From positions 54,707-118,706 of the forward strand of contig NZ_NFUR01000008.1 in the NCBI RefSeq assembly GCF_002127225.1: a stretch of DNA of 64,000 nt, given 5' to 3'. The translations under genes and the position numbers were made by a program. The notes below the pieces were generated by a model that was not told the origin of the DNA, did not search any database, and saw only the letters and a program-made list of their open reading frames with translations. The stretch is from Sphingomonas sp. IBVSS2. Its GTDB lineage: Bacteria; Pseudomonadota; Alphaproteobacteria; Sphingomonadales; Sphingomonadaceae. Positions 57,819 to 64,000 of the stretch are shown piece after piece; the first letter of the stretch is position 1; each line of letters opens with the position of its first letter.

Positions 57819-58727
57819 TCAGTCGCCGATCGCCGGCAGGTCGAAACCGGTCAGCAGTCTCGACAGTGTTTCGGCATCTGCTGCCGGTAGCGGCTGTAGC
57901 GGAAGACGAGGGCCACCGACTTCAAGACCACGGATCGCCAGACCGGCCTTGATTGTGGTGGGCAATCCGCCTGCCACGACGAACCGGAGCACCGGCAGAA
58001 TGCGATAGAACAAGGTGCGCGCCGCGCCGATGTCTCCCGTCGCCATCAGGTTGAACAACTGCCGGGGCAGGTCGCCAAGCAAGTTAGGTGCGGCTGTGCA
58101 CCAGCCTGAAGCCCCGGCTGCTAGCACTTCCAGCGCCATGTGGTTGGCGCCGTTGTAGAAGGGGATGCTGTCCTCCGAGAGCGTCCTGATCGCGTGTATG
58201 CGATTGAGGTCGCCGCTGCTCTCCTTGATGTAGCGGACCGTCTCGATCTCCCGCACCAGGCGGACCAGGAGCGCCGGCGCCATATCGACGCCGCTCGTGG
58301 CGGGGTTGTTGTAGGCCATGATCGGCAGGTCGGTCGCAGCGGCTATGGCGGCATAGTGATCGAAGATCTCGGTCTCGGTCAGCTTCCAATAGGCGATGGG
58401 GATGACCATCAGCATGTCCGCGCCGACCTCGGCCGCGAAGCGCGCCTTGGCGATAGCCGCCGCCGTCGTCAGCTCGCTGATGCCGACGATGACCGGAATC
58501 CGACCAGCCACTATATCGACCCCGAGCCGCGCGCATTTGCGCCATTCCTCGCCGCTGAGATAGGCGCTTTCACCAGCGCTACCGAGGAAGGCGATGGCGG
58601 AGGGTTTGTCCACCAGCAGGTTTTCGGTGACTTGCCGAAATGCGGTCCCGTCGATGCTGTCGCCGTCCGCCGTAAAGGGCGTGACGGGATAGGCGATAAT
58701 GCCGTTTATGGGGGCGTCGCTATTCAT
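57819..58727 (-). CDS. Dihydrodipicolinate synthase / N-acetylneuraminate lyase family aldolase
   Basis: 302-303 residues from MNSDAPINGIIAYPVTPF. The class I aldolase Lys is in YIKESSGDLNRI (about 166), the Tyr in MAYNNPATSGVD, and the carboxylate-binding loop in LGSAGESAYLS (GxxGE, replacing the GTTGE of DapA). A true DapA would not be expected in an accessory operon with a cupin and LysR regulator. It more likely cleaves or makes a 2-keto-3-deoxy sugar acid or similar compound. AGAGGAAG precedes the ATG, which overlaps the cupin stop as ATGA. Confidence 0.9.
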   Translation of the reverse strand: MNSDAPINGIIAYPVTPFTADGDSIDGTAFRQVTENLLVDKPSAIAFLGSAGESAYLSGEEWRKCARLGVDIVAGRIPVIVGISELTTAAAIAKARFAAEVGADMLMVIPIAYWKLTETEIFDHYAAIAAATDLPIMAYNNPATSGVDMAPALLVRLVREIETVRYIKESSGDLNRIHAIRTLSEDSIPFYNGANHMALEVLAAGASGWCTAAPNLLGDLPRQLFNLMATGDIGAARTLFYRILPVLRFVVAGGLPTTIKAGLAIRGLEVGGPRLPLQPLPAADAETLSRLLTGFDLPAIGD

Positions 58728-59176
58728 TTCGCTTCCTCTCTGATCGCCAGGCCACCGGCATTCTGGAGCATCGGGGCGTTCTCGCAGGCGAGGTATCGAG
58801 CGGGGTTGTTCTGATCCGCGTTGACGTGGTGATGCCAAGCCCAGACCGGGATATAGAGCGCGTCGCCCACTTCCCATTCGATCCGGCGATCCTCGATCAT
58901 CGAATAGCCGCGCCCTTCGAGCACGTAGAGGATCGTCTCATAGGTATGCCGATGCCGGCCAGAGCGGCCGCCCGGGTTGAGACCGCCGATCGTCATGCTG
59001 ATCGCATGCGACGGCAGGTCGACGATATGGACCGGGTGCTTGCGCTCGGCCGAGAAACCGTCGCTGATGTCATCCTTCTCGACGCCCGGATGGGCGAGCC
59101 GCTCGGGCATATGCACCTGAATTGAGGGCGGAGTCTTGCCGAAGTCGGCCGATCCGAATTTTGTCTGTGGTTGCAT
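58724..59176 (-). CDS. Cupin-domain protein
   Basis: 150 residues. Cupin motif 1: GRSGRHRHTYETILYVLEG with two His and the Glu; motif 2: EWEVGDALYIPVWAWHHHVNADQNNPA. No signal peptide. Resembles gentisate-dioxygenase-like or quercetinase-like single cupins, but such small proteins also serve as isomerases. It is the first gene of the operon, divergent from the LysR gene across 99 bp. Confidence 0.88.
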   Translation of the reverse strand: MQPQTKFGSADFGKTPPSIQVHMPERLAHPGVEKDDISDGFSAERKHPVHIVDLPSHAISMTIGGLNPGGRSGRHRHTYETILYVLEGRGYSMIEDRRIEWEVGDALYIPVWAWHHHVNADQNNPARYLACENAPMLQNAGGLAIREEAK

Positions 59177-59239
59177 GGCTACCTCCGTGTTGGAGGCGAC
59201 CTACCGCGAGACGGTTCCATTGGTCCAAGACGATATTCT

Positions 59240-59252
59240 GATTGAAGCAATC
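59240..59252. promoter_or_regulatory. GATTG-AAG-CAATC palindrome, candidate LysR site
   Basis: Perfect 5+5 inverted repeat in the divergent region, in the T-N11-A layout that LysR regulators prefer (CTGATTGAAGCAATCGG). It lies 24 bp before the LysR start. Confidence 0.5.
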
Positions 59253-59275
59253 GGCTTTTCCTATACCACTATCGA

Positions 59276-60175
59276 ATGGACCTGAGGCGCCTCCGTTTCA
59301 TTGTTCGTGTATCGGATGAGAGCAGTTTCACCCGGGCGGCTCAGTCGTTGAATGTTTCGCAGCCAACCCTCTCGCAACAGGTCCGCGACCTCGAACGGGA
59401 GCTCGGCGTTGAGCTGTTTCACCGAGGATCACGACGCGTCGAGACGACCCAAGCTGGCAGGCTGGTGGTACAGCACGCCCGCATCGTCTTGGGCGCGGTA
59501 GAGGCTCTTAAGGAGGCTGTTGTCGAGCACCGCGGCCTGAAGCGCGGCAGTCTCCACATCGGCGTGACGCAGACGTTCAACGCGCTATATCTGCCGCCAA
59601 TCCTGACGGCCTTCGCGAGCGACTATCCCACGATCGACCTGGAGGTTAGCGAACTCGCGAATGCCGAGATCGTGGACGGGATCATCTCGGGCACGTTGCA
59701 TCTTGGTGTTGGCATCCCGCAGGATGCTGAACTGGAGCATATCGAACCACTCTATCGCGACCAGCTGATGTTCGTCTGCCATTCCAGTCACCGGCTGGCA
59801 CGTGCCAGAACCGTGGCGATCAGGGAGATTGCTGAGGAAAGTCTTGCCCTGCTCGGCGAGCGCTTCCGAACGCGCACCGCGGTCGATTCCTATCTGGAGG
59901 GCCAAGGCGTGGCACCTCGACGGGTGCTCGTCTTCAATACATTCGCCGGAATTCTTCAAACCGTCTCGCGTGGCGGGCATTCAACTATAATGCCGGCAGA
60001 CGTCAGCCGGGGAGCCGGGGCCAACGACCTGCGCTTCGTACCGCTGGATCCTGCCCCGATTGAACGAGTGGTCTGCCTACTTTCTCCTGTCGTCGGCCTT
60101 CGGTCACCTGCGTCCATCGAGATGGCACGGCGCATCAGGTCGCGGTTCGCCGCACCATACGAAGGTACGGATTAA
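59276..60175 (+). CDS. LysR-family transcriptional regulator (CynR-like)
   Basis: 299 residues. Winged helix at 1-60: MDLRRLRFIVRVSDESSFTRAAQSLNVSQPTLSQQVRDLERELGVELFHRG. Effector domain from about 90 (GSLHIGVTQTFNALYLPPIL) with the layout of the CynR/CbbR subgroup. It is divergent from the cupin-aldolase operon and is its likely activator. The 60176-60481 gap after it, before the convergent TPR regulator, contains no gene I can support. Confidence 0.92.
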   Translation: MDLRRLRFIVRVSDESSFTRAAQSLNVSQPTLSQQVRDLERELGVELFHRGSRRVETTQAGRLVVQHARIVLGAVEALKEAVVEHRGLKRGSLHIGVTQTFNALYLPPILTAFASDYPTIDLEVSELANAEIVDGIISGTLHLGVGIPQDAELEHIEPLYRDQLMFVCHSSHRLARARTVAIREIAEESLALLGERFRTRTAVDSYLEGQGVAPRRVLVFNTFAGILQTVSRGGHSTIMPADVSRGAGANDLRFVPLDPAPIERVVCLLSPVVGLRSPASIEMARRIRSRFAAPYEGTD

Positions 60176-60481
60176 CCGCCACTACTCCCGGAAGCGGGAA
60201 TGGCGGCAATGGCGGGAATGTTCCCACTTCTCACCGTTCTTGCTGTCACCTTGAGCCAGATGAACGAACGGCAGCTCTTGGGAGGGTACCGGGGCCGGCT
60301 GAACGGCTAGTATTGGGGCGCATTACAGCCTGGCTGCTTTTGGGCCGTAAGCGGGCCGTCGGCTTTGCGTCTGCTTCGGAGATTGGCGGACGAAAGACCC
60401 GCCCTGCAACAGAATGGGCATTGGGCGGTACGCATAAATTTCGTCCTATGCCATCGGCTTACAATCCAATATCTCGGTACT

Positions 60482-61675
60482 CTATCTCCGATCAGGATAG
60501 TCTGCCCGCTCCATTGCCGCCACGTCCCGCGAGAGGAAGGGCATGGTCCGCTGCGCGATCCGCAGTTCTTCGAGTGCCGCCTTGCGTTGACCGACCGCAA
60601 GCAAGGCGCGCGCCAGCGAATAGTGGAATTCACCGATATCGGGATGCGCGGCGACAAGCCGATCGGCGTCGCGCCAGGCCTGGCGGGCGAGGCCGATATC
60701 GCCGGCATGGATCAGCACCAGATCAGCCTTGACCCGTATGAGCAGGGCTTCGGCCACCGGAACCGCGCCACGCTCGGCCAGCAGCCGCTCCAGTATCGAT
60801 CGCGCAGCGACAAGGCCTTGCCGATCGCCTCGGCGCCATAGCCCGAAGGCACGGGCATAGTCGGCTCGAACCGCATCTGGTTGCGCAAGGATGCCGCCAT
60901 TGCCAGGTTGCAGCGACAACGCGGTTATGATGGCGTATGCGTTGTTGGCGAAATGCGTGAGCGGGCGATCGATACTTGCCGGCGCATAGCGATAGGATTC
61001 CGCGAACAGAACCGCGCTCGACTGGCCGTCGAGCAACTCGGTCGACAGGCGCAGCCCGGCACCATCGCGATCGAGCGTCAGCCTGGCCAGCAAGGAGGGC
61101 GGGTTGCCCGGCGGCCGCCGGTCGAGCACGCGCACGCCAGCGATCTTCGAGAAATCTCGAACGAGCATCCGGCTAGCGCCTTCCCAGCCAGCGCTATCGA
61201 CGCCAGCGGGGAGTGGCATGCTTTCTATCACGAGCGTGGGAACCGCCGACGGGCTGGCTGGCCGTGCCAGCAAGAAGATGGCTGTCGCCGCTGCGGCCAT
61301 CAGGCCGGTCGCGATTACCGCGAGGATGAGACGACGGCCGCTCCAGCCAGCGCGCGATTCCACCAACCCGATATCGAGGGTGGTGCGATAGCCGATGTTG
61401 CGGACCGCCTCGATCGCTTTTTCGGGCACGCCCAGCGGCGCAAGGCTCTCGCGCAGGAGTTTGACGCGCTGCTTGATCGTCTCGCGCGTCACCTGAGCTC
61501 GCCAGACGACGCTCTCGATCTCGGCATAGGAGGCGTCGCCGGGCGCACGGGTGGCAAGCAAGTCGATCAGGCGGAAGGACAGGTCCGGAAGCCGCACTTC
61601 CCGTGATCCCGCCATGACGGCACGCCGCTGGCGGCATAGTCGCAGCATGGGTATCGGAGCGCCGGTCCTGCTCAT
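60482..61675 (-). CDS. Membrane-bound ToxR/CadC-like regulator with TPR-type periplasmic part
   Basis: About 397 residues from the ATG at 61675; a GTG at 61690 is also open. The N-terminal OmpR-type winged helix lies at about 25-105 (VRLPDLSFRLIDLLATRAPG, YAEIESVVWRAQVTRETIKQRVKLLRESL, AIEAVRNIGYRTTL), then one membrane helix (RLILAVIATGLMAAAATAIFLLA). The periplasmic part has an adenylate-cyclase/CadC-like beta section and helical repeats (ARAFGLWRRGDRQGLVAARSILERLL, FHYSLARALLAVGQRKAALEELRIA). CadC/ToxR-type proteins sense a periplasmic signal and bind DNA from the membrane. It is divergent from the beta-lactamase-fold gene, its probable target. Confidence 0.85.
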   Translation of the reverse strand: MSRTGAPIPMLRLCRQRRAVMAGSREVRLPDLSFRLIDLLATRAPGDASYAEIESVVWRAQVTRETIKQRVKLLRESLAPLGVPEKAIEAVRNIGYRTTLDIGLVESRAGWSGRRLILAVIATGLMAAAATAIFLLARPASPSAVPTLVIESMPLPAGVDSAGWEGASRMLVRDFSKIAGVRVLDRRPPGNPPSLLARLTLDRDGAGLRLSTELLDGQSSAVLFAESYRYAPASIDRPLTHFANNAYAIITALSLQPGNGGILAQPDAVRADYARAFGLWRRGDRQGLVAARSILERLLAERGAVPVAEALLIRVKADLVLIHAGDIGLARQAWRDADRLVAAHPDIGEFHYSLARALLAVGQRKAALEELRIAQRTMPFLSRDVAAMERADYPDRR

Positions 61676-61779
61676 TTCACCAAATTTCACTTTTCTTTTC
61701 TTGCTGGTCTCGAGGCGGCGGCCGCAACCCGGTTTGCGCGGACGCCGGCGTGCGGCCGTCTACATCATATCGAGGTTCC

Positions 61780-63210
61780 ATGAGATCGCTGCCCATGCTG
61801 AACGCATTCATCGCCCTGGCACTGTTCGGATGCAAGGCGTCCGCCGAGCCAGCCGAGGACAATGGGCAAGCAGCACATCGCATCGCCGATGCCATCCTCG
61901 CCGCACAGGTCGAGGCGAACGGCGTGCCCGGCATGGGTGCTGCGGTGTGGCTCGATGGCGCACTCGCCTGGAGCGGCTCGGCGGGGCAAGCCGACCGGGA
62001 AGCTCGCCGCCCGGTAACCGCCGATACGGTCTTCCGCCTTGCCAGCCTCTCGAAACTGTTCGCCGCGACCGCCGCCGCAAAGTTGCGTGAAGAGGGCAAG
62101 CTCGACACCGCGTCGCCGGTGGGGCCCGTGCTGCCGTGGTTATCCAACCGATGGCCCGCGATCACCAGTGCGCAGCTGGCGGCGCATATCTCCGGGCTGC
62201 CGCACTATCAGCCGGTGGACGAAGGCCGCGGCGCGCGCGCGTTCACGTCGACGCGCGAAGCAGTGAGCGTCTTCCAGGACCGCGCGCTGCTCAGTCCACC
62301 TGGTACACGCTACGAATACTCGACCTGGGGCTATACGCTGCTGAGCGCGGTGATCGAGCAGGCGGCCCATCGCCCCTATCTGGATTATCTTCATGCGCAG
62401 ATCACGGCCGGGCTGGAGATCGGCGCCGATCACACCGGCACGGACCCCGCGGCATCGGTCGCCTATGCTTTTGCCGAGGATGGGCAGATCGTTCGCAGTG
62501 CACCGCACGACTATAGCTACAGCTGGGGCGGCGCCGGCCTGTCCGCCACCATGCCCGGCCTCGCTCGATGGGGCGGGCGAATTCTGGACGGCAAAATCGT
62601 CTCGCGAGCGACGCTCGACTGGATGCTGACCCCGGCAAAACTGGCGGACGGAAATGATGTGCAGGAAGGCGGCTCCGCCATCGGCTTCGGCTGGCGGACG
62701 CTGCGCGACACCGACGGGCAGCTCGTCGCGCATCATGCCGGTGCCGCGGAGGGCGCGCGGAGCGCGCTGGCCCTTTATCCTGACCGCGGGTTGGCTGTCA
62801 GCCTCGGGTCGAACGCGCTGTGGACTTCGGCGATCGAGCAGACCGCCCAGATGCTCGCCGCGCCCTTTCTTACCGATGCGAGCGCAGTGCGCTGCCCGGC
62901 CGGAGTCGCCAGCTATCGCGGCGACTATGATGGTCAGGCGATTTCCGGGTCGGCGCGCTTCGGCCTGCACGACGGCATATGCACAGGGACAATAGCGCTC
63001 GGGTCCGACAATGCGTTCGGCACATGGTTGAACGGCTTTCCGCAGCGCGATGCTCGCGCGCTGGCGCTCATCGGCGTCGAACCGTCGCACGGAGGTGGAC
63101 GCTTCGCCCTGATCACGCCGGTCGGCACCTATGATCTGCGCAGTGCCGACGGGCGTCGCTACGCGGCTGCGCTTGGAAGCGGCCATGGCCTGACTCTGAA
63201 CCTGCAATAG
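61780..63210 (+). CDS. Serine hydrolase, beta-lactamase (class C)/PBP fold, probable lipoprotein
   Basis: 476 residues from the ATG at 61780 (GAGG before it; an earlier frame start lacks one). The N-terminus FIALALFGC-KAS reads as a lipobox, so it is probably anchored in a membrane. SxxK is SLSK (Ser89-Lys92). The YxN position reads YST in YEYSTWGYTLLSAV, and HAG (HHAGAAEG) takes the KTG place; both changes are typical of esterases and D-aminopeptidases of this fold rather than true AmpC. A C-terminal lipocalin-like domain follows (VASYRGDYDGQAISGSARF). Antibiotic hydrolysis is therefore not assured. Confidence 0.85.
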   Translation: MRSLPMLNAFIALALFGCKASAEPAEDNGQAAHRIADAILAAQVEANGVPGMGAAVWLDGALAWSGSAGQADREARRPVTADTVFRLASLSKLFAATAAAKLREEGKLDTASPVGPVLPWLSNRWPAITSAQLAAHISGLPHYQPVDEGRGARAFTSTREAVSVFQDRALLSPPGTRYEYSTWGYTLLSAVIEQAAHRPYLDYLHAQITAGLEIGADHTGTDPAASVAYAFAEDGQIVRSAPHDYSYSWGGAGLSATMPGLARWGGRILDGKIVSRATLDWMLTPAKLADGNDVQEGGSAIGFGWRTLRDTDGQLVAHHAGAAEGARSALALYPDRGLAVSLGSNALWTSAIEQTAQMLAAPFLTDASAVRCPAGVASYRGDYDGQAISGSARFGLHDGICTGTIALGSDNAFGTWLNGFPQRDARALALIGVEPSHGGGRFALITPVGTYDLRSADGRRYAAALGSGHGLTLNLQ

Positions 63211-63234
63211 CTGCACGGCGCAAGGAGGAATTCA

Positions 63235-63729
63235 ATGATCCGTATCGCACTCGCCTCTGCGTTGCTGACAGCCGCCCCCGGCGCGCAAGTCATCTACAGC
63301 CGAACGGAGGCCGAGCGGGACGTACACGCAGTGATGGAGACATTCCGTACCGCGATCATCCGTCGCGACAAGGCCGCGTTCCTCGCATTGTTCCACGACG
63401 GCCCGGTTATCTGGCAAGGCGTCGACAGTGACGCTCTGGCTGCCAAATCGAAGCGGCGGCCGGGCATGGATACCAAGGTCGCCTTCGACCCGGGAAAAAC
63501 GCCCGCTTCCTTCATCGACGACATCGCGAACGAGAAACGCAGCAGCGAGGAGCGCTACGAGAATGTGGCGATCGACACCGACGGTGATGTTGCATCGGTT
63601 ACCTTTGACTTCGTTTACCTGCTTGGCGACCGCTCGATCAATGCCGGCAAGGAGGCGTGGCATCTGGTGCGTACCGAACGTGGTTGGAAGATTGTGTCGG
63701 TAATCTATTCGAACCGGGATCCCGCCTAG
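63235..63729 (+). CDS. Exported NTF2-like/SnoaL-like protein
   Basis: 164 residues; AAGGAGGAAT gives a very strong ribosome site. A short signal peptide (MIRIALASALLTAAPGAQ) is followed by an NTF2-like cone fold: AVMETFRTAIIRRDKAAFLALF, VATFDFVYLLGD-type strands and a closing VRTERGWKIVSVIYSNRD. Proteins of this shape are common lone pockets with unclear substrates. It starts 24 bp after the beta-lactamase-fold gene and is probably co-transcribed with it. Confidence 0.85.
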   Translation: MIRIALASALLTAAPGAQVIYSRTEAERDVHAVMETFRTAIIRRDKAAFLALFHDGPVIWQGVDSDALAAKSKRRPGMDTKVAFDPGKTPASFIDDIANEKRSSEERYENVAIDTDGDVASVTFDFVYLLGDRSINAGKEAWHLVRTERGWKIVSVIYSNRDPA

Positions 63730-63926
63730 GCCGGCCGCCCTGATTTCGTTGCCGAGGCGCATGCGCTGGCTCGCTTCGCCTCCCAACTCGCATGCGAGCG
63801 GATTGGCACTGAATGACTCCGGTCTGGGATCGGCACGCAAGACCGGTCGCCGTTTCCGCGAGATTGTGCGCGGGAATACCCGCTGGATTGCTTCCGCTAT
63901 GCTTCCGGAGCGATTCCGGTGCGGTG
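63730..63926. other. No supported gene; possible relic
   Basis: This stretch leads into the tRNA-linked repeat. One frame reads DFVAEAHALARFASQLACER and then stops near 63817, recalling the C-terminus of MazE-like antitoxins without their usual ending. I do not call it a gene. CTCGCATGCGAG (63787-63798) is a perfect 12-base palindrome. Confidence 0.3.
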
Positions 63927-64000
63927 GAGGCCGGAAATGGAAAACCCCGCGAAGTCGTGTGACTTGCGGGGATGAGGGTGTGTGCTGAGTTGGTTGCGGG
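63927..64000. repeat. Right copy of tRNA-3'-end direct repeat (candidate att site)
   Basis: Contains the hairpin CCCCGC(G)AAGT-CGTGTG-ACTTGCGGGG (63945-63970), the spacer GATGAGGGTGTGTGCTGA and TGGTTGCGGG. It matches 21646-21721: three mismatches in the last 56 bases, looser before that. The hairpin would be the terminator of the tRNA reading leftwards. Confidence 0.7.
63991..64000 (-). tRNA. 3' end of an initiator tRNA-Met (partial, continues outside window)
   Basis: TGGTTGCGGG is the reverse complement of CCCGCAACCA, the encoded CCA end and acceptor strand of bacterial tRNA-fMet. A hairpin terminator sits just downstream on that strand. Only ten bases are visible, so this is inferred. In sphingomonads tRNA-fMet often closes an rRNA operon, which may lie just right of the window. 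Confidence 0.5.

Noticed and set aside
63749..63988. 79-codon plus-strand frame running into the tRNA repeat
   Set aside because: Reads through the terminator hairpin; shares its last residues with a frame at 21.7 kb only because the DNA repeat is shared.
1..64000. CRISPR arrays, rRNA genes, complete tRNAs
   Set aside because: No regularly spaced repeats and no tRNA or rRNA core sequences seen inside the window apart from the ten-base tRNA end.

Overview
The window looks like an accessory-rich chromosomal stretch of a sphingomonad (Sphingomonadaceae, Alphaproteobacteria). The DNA is GC-rich. There are six TonB-dependent receptors (TBDRs), several of them paired with degradative enzymes, and the gene types are typical of that group: a PepSY/DUF3325/DUF3649 iron cluster, the sphingomonad/Caulobacter-type TBDR family, chrBA, and exported amidases. 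Genus and species cannot be read from the sequence.

Layout. (1) 1-5474, minus strand: a tightly overlapping operon for oxidised sugars (3-keto-glycosides): MFS permease, two sugar isomerase/epimerase-type TIM barrels, a Gfo/Idh/MocA oxidoreductase, a c-type cytochrome, and a DUF1080 (3-keto-disaccharide hydrolase) protein that leaves the window. (2) 5657-10224: a siderophore TBDR facing a DUF3649/PepSY/DUF3325 operon across a Fur-like box. (3) 10512-12930: chrB-chrA chromate resistance followed by a broken Fe-superoxide dismutase. (4) 13017-21363: an AT-richer block with an ECF sigma factor, a FecR-type anti-sigma and an STN-domain TBDR. The sigma gene and the TBDR share an almost identical upstream promoter element. 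A small secreted four-cysteine protein and a second TBDR follow. (5) 21394-22582: a graveyard of fragments (ABC ATPase, DUF2274 from a trb conjugation module, a tRNA 3' end, a serine recombinase, an EAL domain).

(6) 22639-30963: CapA-like protein, TBDR, YfcC-type permease, CocE/NonD hydrolase and LysR regulator, probably uptake and hydrolysis of a peptide, amide or ester. (7) 31112: an SMR exporter (sugE/gdx type). (8) 31514-43297: a polysaccharide-utilisation locus for what is probably a uronate-containing glycan. It holds a TBDR, two lyase-like alpha/alpha-toroid proteins, a ROK kinase, a GPH-type MFS transporter, a GH88/GH105 unsaturated-uronyl hydrolase and two FadR-type GntR regulators, with matching candidate operators. 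(9) 43480-45215: a second copy of the recombinase relic and a HEPN-LprI fusion protein. (10) 45249-48291: two amidases. (11) 48613-50080: TetR and a divergent short-chain dehydrogenase. (12) 50624-52915: exported catalase and an ankyrin protein (katB-ankB type). (13) 53144-56730: a TBDR and an exported metallophosphoesterase. (14) 56807-60175: a four-gene operon (cupin, DHDPS-type aldolase, small Cys-rich protein, GATase) with a divergent LysR. (15) 60482-63729: a membrane-bound ToxR-like regulator with a divergent beta-lactamase-fold lipoprotein and an NTF2-like protein.

The last ten bases match the 3' end of an initiator tRNA on the minus strand, CCA included. About 74-76 bp around that end recurs at 21646-21721. 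This suggests that roughly 42 kb of the window (21.7-64.0 kb) is, or was, one or more integrative islands inserted at that tRNA. A 310-bp near-identical relic at 21.85 kb and 43.48 kb subdivides the island and could allow recombination that removes the region between. No rRNA gene, complete tRNA, CRISPR array or intact integrase is visible.
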